Positions 1 to 11,050 of a stretch of DNA of 64,000 bases are shown here, piece after piece. The stretch comes from Owenia fusiformis (lineage: Eukaryota > Annelida > Polychaeta > Sabellida > Oweniidae), in contig CAIIXF020000003.1 in NCBI GenBank assembly GCA_903813345.2, positions 29,525,248 to 29,589,247 of the forward strand, in the 5' to 3' direction. Each line of letters starts with the position of its first letter. The stretch's first letter is position 1. The notes beneath the pieces are model-generated. The model ran no database searches, was not told the origin of the DNA, and saw only the letters and a program-made list of their open reading frames with translations. Made by a program: the position numbers and the translations under genes.

Positions 1-595
1 GAAAAACGATACAATATTTGCAATCTACTCTAAATTGCCTTTGTTTCATTTGAGTATAATAAAGCTATACTTCAGAGAGATCTCAAAATTGACGCAAATT
101 CCTGTTGGTAGCCATTTTGATTTTTCTGAGGCACAATTCAGAAAAACAATACTAGTATCATAATAATGATCTACCCTAAACTTCTTTTAATTTGAGTATA
201 TTATATAGCAATACTTTGAAGAGATCAGAAATTTTTTGCAAAATCTCACATAAGGTGGTCATTTTACAACTATTAACCAATAAGTATCTTTCCACCAAAT
301 ATTAACAAAATCCGTCTACTAGTATTTGAGTTATCTTTGGGACAGACAGATGGACTGAGTGACTGACTGATGAACAGCTTCACTATATCACTACCAAACT
401 TCGTTCCTTGAGAGAATAAAGGTTTAAATATTAACAGATTTTAACAAGCTATCAAATGAAGACTTCTGTTGCCAAACTATTTGAGGGGGGTGTACCTATA
501 ATTACATGCTATTTCTGTCTTGCATATAGGACTGGATCTAACAAGTAGATATCTTCAGTACTTCATATTTGGCTGAGCATTTTTTAATATTTTAC
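1..595 (-). other. SPG7 intron 8 (partial)
   Basis: AT-rich intron DNA running off the edge. It holds two loose copies of a stretch like TTGAGTATA..TTTGA..GAGATC (about 50-130 and 195-275) and a short GACTGA repeat near 355-372. No coding sequence seen. Confidence 0.75.
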
Positions 596-745
596 CTTGA
601 ACTTATCTGCTTTATTAAGGTAGTCCACAAACTCCATCACTTCTATTTTGGCTTCTTTGAGACCTGCTACATCCTTGAACATAATACCTTTACCCTTCTG
701 AGTTTGTAGGTCAACCCTTGTATATTTGGCTTTGCGTTCACCTGC
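596..745 (-). CDS. SPG7: SPG7 exon 8, entrance to the AAA ATPase domain
   Basis: 50 codons, residues 286-335, containing KGKGIMFKDVAGLKEAKIEV and EFVDYLNKADKFK. FKDVAG is the conserved start of the AAA domain in FtsH/m-AAA proteases. Donor GTAAA at 595. The Walker A exon would follow to the left of the window. Confidence 0.96.
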
Positions 746-3700
746 CTGGAATTAATAGAAGATTATCAGTAGTCAATCATGGCCAAACACTCTCAACCAA
801 TCGAATTGCTTATTTACTATTCATTATTAGACAACAATGAACTTTTTGGTAAATAAATGCATTGTTCAAATTTGTACCACAGTTCTATGTCTGGAACCAG
901 GAATCAACAAGTTAATTCCAAGTCAGCTCAGAGCAATGTCACATTCATTTCGATCATTTTATATGCTTTGTGAACAGATAGCCAAAAAGTTAATTACACA
1001 GCAACACATTTAAAAATGAGATTGTTTGTCTCATTATGAATGCTGAATTCATCAACACTGATGAATCTCACGTGTTAATGATAGGACAACAATCTCAATT
1101 TTAATTCATCATTCTTTAAATATTCAATGTTATAGACATATGTAGATATAACACATGGTAAAATGCACTTACAAAAATATCCATAGGGTTTGGCATATGT
1201 ACAATGTACTTACAAACATATCCATAGGGTTTGGCATATGTATAATGCACTTACAAACATATCCATCGGGTTTGGCATATGTATAATGCACTTACAAACA
1301 TATCCATAGGGTTTGGCATATGTATAATGTACTTACAAACATATCCATAGGGTTTGGCATATGTATAATGTACTTACAAACATATCCATAGGGTTTGGCA
1401 TATGTATAATGTACTTACAAACATATCCATAGGGTTTGGCATATGTATAATGTACTTACAAACATATCCATAGGGTTTGGCATATGTAAAATGTACTTAC
1501 AAACATATCCATTGGGTTTGGCATATGTATAACTTAATTACAAACATATCCATTGGGTTTGGCATATGTATAATGTACTTACAAACATATCCATAGGGTT
1601 TGGCATATGTATAATGTACTTACAAACATATCCATTGGGTTTGGCATCTGGACTTTGACATTACGAAACATCATGTACAATCCTAAAGCTATTATCATTA
1701 GTACTGCTACTGACGCCCAAGAACTGAAATAAGAAAACATCAATTAAAACATCCCTCATATTTTTGTTTTTTGTTTCAGAAATCATTATCGAAAAATGAG
1801 GACTTTAGTTTACTGATCAAGTGAGAAAATCACATGTAACTTTATATTCAATAAGACTGAATATTCTCTTATGATTGTAATCATTTTATAAGACTATATG
1901 TCAATAAAACTTATATTACATTTACATTGACTATCTGCATTTTGTGACTTGACTTTAATTCCTTATGATTAAGAAATCAGTAATAAATAAAGTGTTCTTT
2001 AGTAATACATGGTGTCTCATATTGACATTATGCACATACCTGCCCCTCTGGTAGGATATTGGAATACCCTGCTCACGACGTATCCCAAGACCCTCCTCAG
2101 CTTGACGTAACTTCTCCTCAAACCTGTCACTGTCAACTATTTTCATGTGGAATATTGTATTATCCAGCTGTAATAATGATAACCAGAGATCCAATTTAAA
2201 TATGTAAGAATTCTTTATTTAGAAATTCAATGTTGTTTCAATGGATCCATTGTATCCATTACATTAGTGATGCTGGAGCTGTAACTTCAAAGGTGATGAT
2301 GTCCTTAGAAAAGAAAATACCCCAGAATTTGCAGATGAACCCATCTCAATGTAAAAAAAAAGAACCTCTAAATAGAGATCAGTTCATCTATGAACGATGG
2401 AGTGTTCCCCCTCTTATGTCCTTATATCAATCCAAACAGACTTACCCTACGTCCCTTAATGACTGCACCAGGGTACAGTTTGATGACAGCCATCTCCATC
2501 TCAGGTCCAATAATAATCTCCTCAACCTGGAACAATGAGGAAGACAATGTTGAGATTAATACTGAACAAGCATATAGTACAAGCATGGGCTTTCTGGAAA
2601 AGGGTACATTACTTTGTATTTTTAACATTGTGAAAATCTCACAATGAACATTAATCTGCCTCCCTTATTTAATGATATTTCCAGTTAACTTTGAAGGTAA
2701 CTTGAAGAGTCTGCAAATATTTTTTTCATTTATATCACATAACTGATGATGTTAGATCTTGTTGACAAGAGATTTATTTTAAGAGACCCAAATACAAGTG
2801 AAGAACAATGTACTCTAAAAGATTATTGGGATGCTTCTCTTAGTGTACACAGTCGTCATAGTATCTTTCTATGATAAAAATGGTGAACATGTACATGTAT
2901 AATTAATCAAAGGAATAACTTAATGTCCAAATGTCAACAGCTGTGGAAGAACAACATTTTTATTTTTAATTTACTTGATATACAAATCAACAATTTAAAA
3001 TATTGTTATGTAAAGAAAGTAATGGGGTAAACCCATAATGAGATCAACTTCATTTTACCACAACTGTCAACATTCAGACACCATCCTTAATGTACCTCTC
3101 CCTTTGCCAGCATATCATGAACAAACTCAGTCCAAGAGACATAATGAAATCCTGAAGATTTGTCGTCATCTCCAACGAGCCTAGATAACATATACATCAG
3201 AGCAGCAGTCCATAACCACACAAATACCAGGCCTTTTAACGGAGGTTTACCTAAAAAAAAACTTTGTATCTTAGGAAATCATAACAAAAACATGTAGAAT
3301 TCCAAAATACTTTTTAGGATTAAAGACAATGAGTGTGTGGCATGAGACATTGACTATTCAATTTTTCAAAAGTTGCTTGGCTGAATGTATTCATCCAAAA
3401 AGACATAGATCATAAAGGTCCTAAAGGGCAAACAGCACTTTGTAATCAGGCTTTTTATCATTTTTTTTTTTATTTACCCCAAACTTGCAAAGATTCCTAG
3501 ATGAGAACTAAAATTCACCTTATCAATAATAAATGTTCAAATCAAATAAAAGAATTTTTAATATAATGTTTGAACTACCATTTTCATTTCCATCATTTTC
3601 TTTTTTCTCATCTTCATTGTCATGACGACCATCTGGCCTGTGTTGTTGGAGACGAGGATCAGATTTTGAAAACAAGTTAAGAGAATCTGTAAAATATAAT

Positions 3701-6368
3701 CATGATAACAAGACATATATTTAGGGTACTGTTCTTCAATGTGTCTGAACTACATAAAGCAAATTTGTAAAATGTTTTTAGTCGTTACAAGATTTAGTAT
3801 TAGGTTAGCTATCCTCACTGTATTCAACTTTGAACTGTAAGTTAGGTTAACATCTACTCTATTTTTAGTTATTTCCTTTCGCTTGAATCAAACTCATTGA
3901 GAATTCAATTGGGACAGTTAAGAAAAACTATGCAGCGGAGAAAAACCAAATTATTATAGTTAATTTATACTGTAGTCTAAGATAAGATAGTCTCACCTAT
4001 TCCTAGAAGACGAGCAATATCAGCTGGCTTTGTCAAGTTGGAGCGCTCCAAGACTGTACACATGGCTTTAACCTCCTGTCGTGCATTTTGATATGACTGT
4101 CAATCAAAACACAAGAACATTACTGATGAGGTAAATCAAGCATTCAAACAAAAAACTCATTTACAAAGTACATGTACATATGCATCTCATCTCTGCAGTT
4201 AAAATACTACATACTTACCACATTTTTCATTGAGAATTTTCCCATAAACTTATTATTATAACAACCTGTATATGAATGAACAGTTTATGCCAGATCATGG
4301 ACCTTTTATTCTTATTTTTTATTTATTTATTACCAAACACTTTCTATTTTTATTTTTTATTTATTTATTTGCCAAACACCTTTTAAACAGTGGCACAATG
4401 GAACAATTCCAGAGAGGCAGTACATATAACAAATCACATTATAGACATAAAATACAATGCAGATAAGTAAAATAATAAAATGAAATAATGTTATATAGAG
4501 ATCAAGCAGGAATGTGAAATAATAAACATGAATTTTCTAGTTTCTCGTTTCTATTAGACTTGCAAGAAGATCCATGATAATTGCACCATTGTTAAGCTTC
4601 AAAACGTTGACATGTGGGATAATGACGACATGAGAAATGGGGTAACTTTGACATTTTACTTGTTACAAATTTGAATTTCTGTACTCCGCATGTTTGATTT
4701 CGACAAAAATAAAAACCTTGTGCAATCTCTATCCATGCAAAAAGAAATACATGGCCTATCCGCCTAGATTGGAAATTAGAGTTTAGTTCAGTTTAAATAT
4801 ATCAAAAACAATAAATACATAAAAATACATAAAAAATATTACAAGTTTTGCACTAAAATTGAATAAAAACACACAGCCCAGCCAGCACCGGCTTATGAGA
4901 GACTTTTTACATTTTATTACACTGAATAGTTTTAAATTATAAGTCTATTTGACATCATAATACCAATTGTCTTTGCTAGTATGCGTTGCGATGAAGGGGT
5001 GCACATTATATTACAGTATTTCCCTAATGATGGAAGGTTTTCAAAGTCAGGAATTATATCTCTAGCTCTTTGAAAAAGGTTTAAACGTAATGTTTCATGT
5101 AAGGGACAGTCAATAAGAAAGTGTTGCTCGTCTTCAATAGACTCATTTGAACAAGAACAAGTCCTGTCCGCAAGGGGAGTGGCACTGTATCTCCCTGTTT
5201 CTATTTTTAATGGAAGTGTCCCTGATCGTATCTGGGCTATGTTACTTCTTTGTTGTTTGCTTAGTGTAACATAACTCTCTGGCTCTAAAGCATGGCGCTT
5301 AATTATGTATCCTGTATGTCTGCAATTTGTTGCCATTCACTGGGTTGCGCCGATCGTTCCAGAGTTCCTTGAACCAGAGATCATTGTCGATTTCCACAAG
5401 CCGTTGTTTGACAAGCTCGAGTTTACGTTTGACCCCACATTAGACCAAACAAGAGATCATTTTAAAAAATGAAGGCTCGTGTGAAGGAAATGTTTGCAGT
5501 GTTGTAATGAATTGTATTGATAAATAGGGATGCTTACTTTTAACGAGGTTGTAATTTACCGAACGGCAAAGTAGAAAAAATCCGAACATCTTGAACTGAT
5601 TAAGATCTTTAAATTGTGAAGGTCTGAGTACCTGGACCTCTTAGAAAACATCCAAACATGAAGAAGGGCCAATTTGATTCTCGTTTTCCGAAGATATTTA
5701 TAAAATAGTTAAATGTCCGGAGTTTTTTTAATGCTGTAAATTATTCGCAATTCTAAATCAAGAAGTCGCTCGTATTTCTGTTGTATTTAGGAAATCATGT
5801 TGCCGAAAATCAGTGCACAGTGTTCATGGTGTTGCTGTAAAATTGCGTATATGTCATTTGAAACCCTCTCTAACGCAATTTTATTATAAACTAACACCTT
5901 AGGGTTAAACTTTTGCTCGAGGAATTAACTCATTTTCATCAATAAATATTAACCAATCAGGTTTTCTACTAATAAAGTAACGTTGAAATCTCAGTCCATT
6001 GTCGTTATCACTTACTACTAAACCCAAGTGAGATATGGCTCTTGCCTCAGCACGAGCCAATAAACAACATTGTAGATTGACTTCAAAGCAACACTAGATC
6101 TAAGTTATGCAACACAACAATGTAACGAAGTTACCACAAAGTGAAACGAATTGGCGTCAATGTTATACCCCTTCGGCCTACTTACTTGTCTATCTGTGGA
6201 GATGGATCTACTTGTTGTGCATCCCAAACAAGGAACGAGTCCATTCAAAAGATCTTTGGTTGCACAACTTTTTGAAAAAATATTTTTGTTACCTAACTTC
6301 ACTTTTTGGAAACGGTTCAAACAAACACGAAATATGGCACTTCGGGATAATGCAATGTACTTATTCAT
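596..6368 (-). CDS. SPG7: Paraplegin (SPG7), m-AAA protease subunit; N-terminal 8 exons, gene continues off left edge
   Basis: Eight exons join in frame (1005 nt, 335 codons): 6368-6186, 4096-3997, 3686-3579, 3250-3096, 2526-2446, 2167-2040, 1723-1624, 745-596; every intron is GT-AG and every phase matches. Seen: basic, Ser-rich N-terminus (residues 1-61) fit for a mitochondrial presequence; charged linker (96-131); membrane segment 1 (about 137-153); intermembrane-space FtsH_ext-like domain with WTEFVHDMLAKGEV and YPGAVIKGR; IPISYQRG just before membrane segment 2 (about 254-271); then KGKGIMFKDVAG (F308-G313) and EFVDYL, the entrance to the AAA ATPase domain. Known of the family: paraplegin forms hetero-hexamers with AFG3L2 in the mitochondrial inner membrane and degrades or processes matrix and membrane proteins. 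EFVDYL and the ISYQRG context fit paraplegin better than AFG3L2 (which has EFVNFL). Walker A/B and the zinc peptidase site are outside the window. Start chosen as the ATG of the only targeting-like exon next to the promoter. Confidence 0.95.
746..1623 (-). other. SPG7 intron 7
   Basis: 878-bp GT-AG intron between exons 7 and 8. More than half of it (about 1160-1623) is the splice-donor array; the rest (746-1160) is ordinary AT-rich DNA. The acceptor TTCCAG (747-746 being AG) is preferred over a nearby GCAG because only it keeps the frame. Confidence 0.85.
1160..1660 (-). repeat. 41-bp minisatellite duplicating the SPG7 exon 7 / intron 7 splice-donor junction, 12 units
   Basis: The donor hexamer (plus-strand acttac) recurs at 1167, 1208, 1249, 1290, 1331, 1372, 1413, 1454, 1495, 1536, 1577 and 1618, exactly every 41 bp. 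The 1618 copy is the true exon 7 donor; the other 11 are in the intron. Each unit on the minus strand has the end of the exon (ATGCCAAACCC-ATGGATATGTTT), the donor and about a dozen intron bases. Only the 1536 unit has a changed donor (GTAATT). Units near the exon have CCAATGG or CCTATGG variants. Confidence 0.97.
1624..1723 (-). CDS. SPG7: SPG7 exon 7, second transmembrane helix
   Basis: Completes Ser252, then residues 253-285. SWASVAVLMIIALGLYMMF is the second membrane helix; the exon ends MPNPMDMF before a GTAAGT donor. The last 24 coding bases and the donor are the seed of the 41-bp array that fills the neighbouring intron. Confidence 0.93.
1724..2039 (-). other. SPG7 intron 6
   Basis: 316-bp GT-AG intron, AT-rich; nothing further recognised. 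Confidence 0.85.
2040..2167 (-). CDS. SPG7: SPG7 exon 6, FtsH_ext domain
   Basis: Residues 210-251 plus two bases. Contains HMKIVDSDRFEEKLRQAEE and REQGIPISYQRG, aligned by eye with FEEKLRAAEDEL and RIPVSYKRTG of vertebrate paraplegin. Acceptor ATTACAG, donor GTATGT. Confidence 0.95.
2168..2445 (-). other. SPG7 intron 5
   Basis: 278-bp GT-AG intron, no internal feature recognised. Confidence 0.85.
2446..2526 (-). CDS. SPG7: SPG7 exon 5, FtsH_ext domain
   Basis: 27 codons, residues 183-209, beginning VEEIIIGPEMEM and containing IKLYPGAVIKGRR, equivalent to the LHPGAVVFGRPR region of human paraplegin. Acceptor TTCCAG, donor GTAAGT. Phase 0 at both ends. Confidence 0.94.
2527..3095 (-). other. 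SPG7 intron 4
   Basis: 569-bp GT-AG intron, AT-rich. Open frames here on the plus strand are shadows running over exon 5; no gene seen. Confidence 0.85.
3096..3250 (-). CDS. SPG7: SPG7 exon 4, first transmembrane helix and start of FtsH_ext domain
   Basis: Residues 132-182. LKGLVFVWLWTAALMYMLSR is a clear membrane helix. GFHYVSWTEFVHDMLAKGE matches the conserved start of the intermembrane-space domain of m-AAA proteases. Acceptor is a T-run plus AG; donor GTACAT. Ends in phase 0. Confidence 0.95.
3251..3578 (-). other. SPG7 intron 3
   Basis: 328-bp GT-AG intron with a T-run near 3463; no other content recognised. Confidence 0.85.
3579..3686 (-). CDS. SPG7: SPG7 exon 3, charged matrix-side linker
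   Basis: Residues 96-130, starting SLNLFSKSDPRLQQHRPDG and ending in a run of Asp/Glu/Lys/Asn. A similar charged stretch precedes the first membrane helix in known paraplegins. Acceptor TTTTACAG, donor GTAGTT (weak). One base is left for codon 131. Confidence 0.87.
3687..3996 (-). other. SPG7 intron 2
   Basis: 310-bp GT-AG intron, AT-rich; nothing else recognised. Confidence 0.85.
3997..4096 (-). CDS. SPG7: SPG7 exon 2, residues 62-94 plus first base of codon 95
   Basis: Encodes SYQNARQEVKAMCTVLERSN... ending ARLLGI. Acceptor GACAG, donor GTGAGA. It leaves one base, completed by exon 3 to Asp. No domain assigned; it lies between the presequence and the first membrane segment. Confidence 0.85.
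4097..6185 (-). other. SPG7 intron 1
   Basis: GT-AG intron of 2089 bp. Contains a decayed LINE 3' fragment (about 4740-5470) and an A-rich tail-like stretch near 4290-4420 (minus-strand AAATA repeats). About 5470-6180 shows no gene, only AT-rich DNA with scattered CCAAT words. Confidence 0.85.
4740..5470 (-). pseudogene. Non-LTR retrotransposon (LINE) 3' fragment, broken
   Basis: A minus-strand frame at 5336-4932 (134 aa) carries the C-terminal signature of LINE reverse-transcriptase proteins: SNIAQIRSGTLPLKIETGRY followed by a Cys/His cluster CSCSNESIEDEQHFLIDCP. Just upstream (5460-5340) another frame reads LVEIDNDLWFKELWNDRRNP, the usual preceding segment, so at least one frameshift near 5305 separates them. 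Downstream lies an AT-rich 3' tail with GCTGGCTGGGCTGTGTG. The RT core and endonuclease are absent, a typical 5'-truncated dead copy. Clade not determined. Oriented with SPG7 inside its intron 1. Confidence 0.8.
6186..6368 (-). CDS. SPG7: SPG7 exon 1 (coding part), residues 1-61
   Basis: Begins MNKYIALSRSAIFRVCLNRF, rich in Arg/Lys/Ser and lacking acidic residues, as expected for a mitochondrial presequence. Ends STDRQ followed by a consensus GTAAGT donor (minus strand, plus positions 6185-6180). Phase 0. N-termini of this family are poorly conserved, so this exon is assigned by position, frame and composition. Confidence 0.85.
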
Positions 6369-6575
6369 ACTTATTTACAAGTATTTGTCATCACAAAAAG
6401 TTACTTATTTAGTTAATTCCTAAATATTTCCAAGAACTTTCGAAATTATTTTTCGCCGGAAGTACAACGAATTCTTATTGCCCAATCAGAACTCGTCTAT
6501 TGAAATCTGGTTCAATAGTATCGACCAATCAAATTACACGTTACAAAAAATATCCCGAAATCAAAAGGCGCTTGG
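6369..6575. promoter_or_regulatory. Probable bidirectional promoter of SPG7 and the ANKRD11-like gene
   Basis: 207 bp between the SPG7 ATG (minus) and a plus-strand donor. Seen: CCGGAAGT (6456-6463, ETS/GABP type), CCAAT at 6482-6486 and 6525-6529, no TATA box in a usual place. ETS and NF-Y sites without TATA are typical of divergent housekeeping promoters. Start sites are not known; the role is inferred from the gene arrangement and motifs. Confidence 0.7.
6530..6575 (+). other. Putative non-coding first exon of the ANKRD11-like gene (5' end uncertain)
   Basis: GCGCTTGG is followed by a perfect GTAAGT donor at 6576-6581 and then a T-rich intron start. It is the natural first-exon donor for the plus-strand gene whose first coding exon lies near 35.2-35.6 kb. 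The left boundary is not visible; 6530 is only a guess. Confidence 0.5.
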
Positions 6576-6581
6576 GTAAGT

Positions 6582-9500
6582 TTTTATATTTTTTTTTTTA
6601 AATATCTCAGTGAATAAGGGATGCATATGACTTTTGCGAATGGGATGCTGATAATCATGTTCGTAAGAAATATTATGGCTAATTTTATCTCCATTGATGT
6701 CTTAATTGTGAGGATATCGTAGGATGAAGTCCAAATTCATAAAAATTGGATCATTCAATTTCAATTTCATTCAACTTTTAGGCTAGATGCCTTAGTTGTT
6801 CCAATACATTGCGTTTAGGCTATCCGTGCCATGCTAAGCACATTGTCCATTATCTCAATTCTACAGTTCATGTACATCATCACAGATCAGGCCTGTCTGG
6901 AGGCTTGTGCCGTCAACATACCGCCCACTCAAAGCGTCGCATTGCAAGCTAGGGGGTCTGGAGGCATGTCCCCAGAAAAATGTTGAAATTTAGACCCTCT
7001 CTGGTGCATTCTGAGTATATATGAGATAAAAACCACAATCTCTAAAAAAACATTTCATGGTATAGAGTTGCAGGTTGTCCCATCTTCGGACAGGCATTCA
7101 CATGGTTATTTATCATACTTAATCACCACCCCATATTGACACTTATGTTGTCATTACTTGTTCAGTATCAAGTGTGTGTTGTGTGTTTGAAGCTGAAGAG
7201 TTTGAATTCAATATATTACGGTAAATCATGTTCTTTCAAGAGAAACCCCATCATTAAATAGTTCTATAATCTCCGTATAACCTTTCGTCTCAATCTTGAT
7301 AACTGTCATATTATTATCTGGTCACCTTCATCTAAATTTTTTAAGATCATCATATGAGTTTCTGGTACCTGTCATATTAACTATCAAATCAAATACCAAT
7401 GGACGTCACTTAGCAATCTAATCAAATTGGTAGACATTTCAATTGACCATTCACAATAGACCTAATCAGTATCATATTTATCACAATTCCCAGGAATTTT
7501 GAACTGATCAAGATGATGGTCCAAGAGCATTACAAACACAATTTGCAAATTGATGGGTTTTATACATGGCACCTCCTCATACTGCCATTGTCTTTTAGAT
7601 CTTATAGTTTTGCAATTACTGTATATATAGTCTTTCCGCGGTTGTTAAAGACGAAGTGCTTTGAGCTTGGGCTAGAGTTAGACCATTCAGAAAATGCCTC
7701 ACCTGACTGTCTAGCAGTTCTTTTAATATGTGACACGTCAGAACTCATGATATTTGAATTTGCTTTGTGATATTATTGCTTAGGCAAAGAGCAGTGAATC
7801 AGCAAACTCAGATATGTGGACCCTAAGTACTATAGACATAGTTAACAAGAAAAAATATTCCCCCTTGAGATCTGATGTTCTACTCCTAAAATGTTTTTGC
7901 AGATTGGGAAATTGCTTATTACTCATGATCTGATCATGTGGTTAAATATAGTTTCTGTTTCGTAGCTCAAAACCTTTTAATTATACAGTAAAACCTGTCT
8001 GATAGATCATCTTTCTGGAAGTTTTCAAAAGTATCAAGTCCTATTGACTTACATGTTAAACATCTCTCTAAGGAAAGCCTAGCTACTAGCCCTTGTGACC
8101 CCCCACCCAACCCACTACTCATCCTAACAAGGATGTGTGAAAGGTGTATAGTCAAGTAGAAGGGGGAGGAGGTCACTTGAGCATGTAGCTAGACTGTCTT
8201 GTAGCGTGTCTATTGAGGAACAATTTTACCCAGTATAAAGGGTGTTCCCGACTTGATTTATCTTGAACATAGTAATTACCCTTGGGAGCTGACATTGGGG
8301 CTGTTCCAAACACATATTATTAAACAGCCTGCAATATAATCCATATTAATAACTGCAATTTCATAGAGATATCTAAAAGTGCTGATGATATCAGTTCAGG
8401 GGGCCATTACATAGATCATTAATAGCTGACATCAGTCAGGGGGCTGTTACACAAATCATTAATATCTGATTACAGTTCAGGGGGCCATTACACAAATCAA
8501 CCAAAGATGTTCAGTGTTCAGGAAGGACATTACATGATAGTCAACATCAGTTCAGGGGCCATTATACTTATCACTCAGGGCTGATATCAGTTCAGGAGAC
8601 TATTACATAAATCATTGATATCTGATATCAGTTAAGGGCCTGTTTTTTTACATTTATAATCATAAATCATATGTCATAACAAGGTACATGTAAAGTTGTG
8701 TCAAAATCAGGCGTATTTCAGGTATTTTTAAATACATGAACTTCAAAACATTGATAAACCATGTCATAGGCAAGGTTGGCTCAATTTATCTTAGTTAAGA
8801 GATATCTTATGAGAGAAATAAGCAACATCAGCAATCTTAACAAAAATCTTTAAAAGGATGTGGGTGTCTATTGAAACAGATGCTATTTAGTACTAAAGAT
8901 GTAAAAAGCTATTGAATGATTTTCTCTGCTTGCAACCAGAATCAATATTTCATTTTAGCTTCTAAAGAAATATTGAGTTGGGATAATTTTATGAGAGGAT
9001 CAATTGGAAATCGATTTCTAGAGTCTTAAAACTAGTCATATTCCCCACACTGTAATGAGATGAGAATTTGAATTACCCTTTGCCTTGTTAAGATCTGTTT
9101 TCACCCATATGATAATTTCGAAAATCTTATTATGAGCATTTTTCTTTATCTTTAGATAGTTGTAAATTAGAACAATAGATAAATTATTTTCAAATTGTAG
9201 GTACAAGTGGGTCTTCGGGAAGGTGGAAGCCTATATGTATTTTCAAAATGTCAAGTGTAGGTGCAGTGCTTACTTGCTTCAGTTTTTGGATTACTGGCAT
9301 ATATAGACCGGTGATTTTGCTCCCTGTACTGGATATGATGTCATTTAATTTAAAAAACAATAGCTCTGGAGCCATCAATCAATGGGAGACTTGACCCCAT
9401 GCTAGGAAATTGAGTCAAGACATGCACAGTGCATTAGAATATTGTATGGTAATCTATTATGCAAAAAAACATTCAAACCCCTGCATGAAATTCACTTAAA

Positions 9501-10622
9501 CAGTAGTAGCTTGTGGTTTTAAGATGACATGTACAAAATACAAAAAGTTGGCTAATAACCAGAGACATCAGTAACTGAAAGTTCAATGTCCAATTTACCT
9601 TCCTACTGTTACCTATATATTTAACCTTTCCATTGGCTTCACTGTACTATCATGCTTATCAGTACTTGCCACTGCCACTTCATATGTTGCCAACAACGAC
9701 TAACTGGATCACAAGGGTTAACCCTAAGAGGCTTAAGTTCTGTATGAGGCACAACTGAAATACTGAATCCATATATAAATCTAGGAAAGCACTTTGCACT
9801 CTTTTCACTTGGCTATCCTATTTCGCAATTCTTCTGATTTCAAAATAAGAATGGTTGATTGAATTAAGAATGGTTGATTGAAATAAGAATGGTGGATTGA
9901 TGTTTAGGTTCAAGATAGGCATGTCTTGTAGTTGCTTTAAGGATATTTATTTAGTGTTTGATGATGATTACTTTATTAGAAACCATTTCATTACATAAAT
10001 GATATAACCTGAAAATGTGTCGGGTCAGAATGTTTGGATAAAATCTGAAAAACATCATATTTGATAAAACCTGAAAAACATAATATTTAATCAAACCTGA
10101 AAATCATGAATTTTATAAAAACCCGAAAAACATCATAATCAAACCTGAAGAATATTTTCCAAGGGTTTCAATTAATCTTTATTGATTTCTATCATTTTAT
10201 AATGTTACATGAACTGAATCAATAGTTAATCTGGATGATTCCTCTAAATCTCTAAATATTGGCTGAATAATTCTTACATTTAGATGCCAGTCACTCTTAA
10301 TTTTCATAGAAAAGGTCATTATGAAATATAAGTTATATCTTGTGTCTATATGCCATCTCTATAGTATGATTTATTGTGACTTAACCCCTCCCCTGCTTTG
10401 TGTTTTGATTAAAGTATTTCTGATGTAAATTTTTTGGGCTGATTCATTCGCTATATAATTTTATGTACAGGCAGCTAACAAACTGTTGACATAATTTCTA
10501 AAAATATCAATATAGAGATTTATCTGAAATCAATTAATAGCGATGAAAATAATATTTGTTTTGCTAAACGAAGCTCCACATGCTTGCCATTTCACGTGAT
10601 GAGGCATATGCTCTATTTCTAG

Positions 10623-10659
<37 letters not shown>

Positions 10660-11050
10660 GAACACTGACGTCAATGTTAGCTTAAATATAAATATTTAAA
10701 GGGAACTAAAACTATGTAGTACCTCAGGTCTTTCTCAAAATAACTAATGTCACCTTTCTTATAAATAGTTAAACCAAATAAAAACAAGGCCTTAAAGGTA
10801 TTGAAAATTAACATATGTGTACTCTAGGTAAAATGTTAGTGGTATAAAATAAAACTCTGAGCCTCCTCTCTCTCATGTACTTCCTCTTAAAGGTAGAGAC
10901 AAGTCATAAACTTTTGAGAAGCAAAGTCAAACAAATGCAAATGGTGTTTGATACAAGAAAAAAGATACAAAACAAGTAAGGAGTGAGATACATCTCATAC
11001 ATCTATATGTTTGTTTTCATGTATTCACCACACCTTGAATACCTTTATTA
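6582..11050. other. Intron stretch with weak tandem repeats only
   Basis: AT-rich. Degenerate repeats: five units of about 55-60 bp sharing GATATCAGTTCAGG..CCATTACA (about 8385-8640); three 18-bp-type units AAGAATGGTTGATTGA (about 9848-9900); loose AAACCTGAAAAACAT units (about 10010-10150); a pure (AT)n run (10629-10655). No gene recognised. Confidence 0.7.

Noticed and set aside
596-745. Assignment to AFG3L2 or bacterial FtsH
   Set aside because: The introns rule out bacterial origin, and EFVDYL and IPISYQRG fit paraplegin better than AFG3L2.
2230-2647. Plus-strand frames of 102 and 85 aa
   Set aside because: They lie over SPG7 exon 5 and its flanks on the opposite strand; shadows of the real exon.
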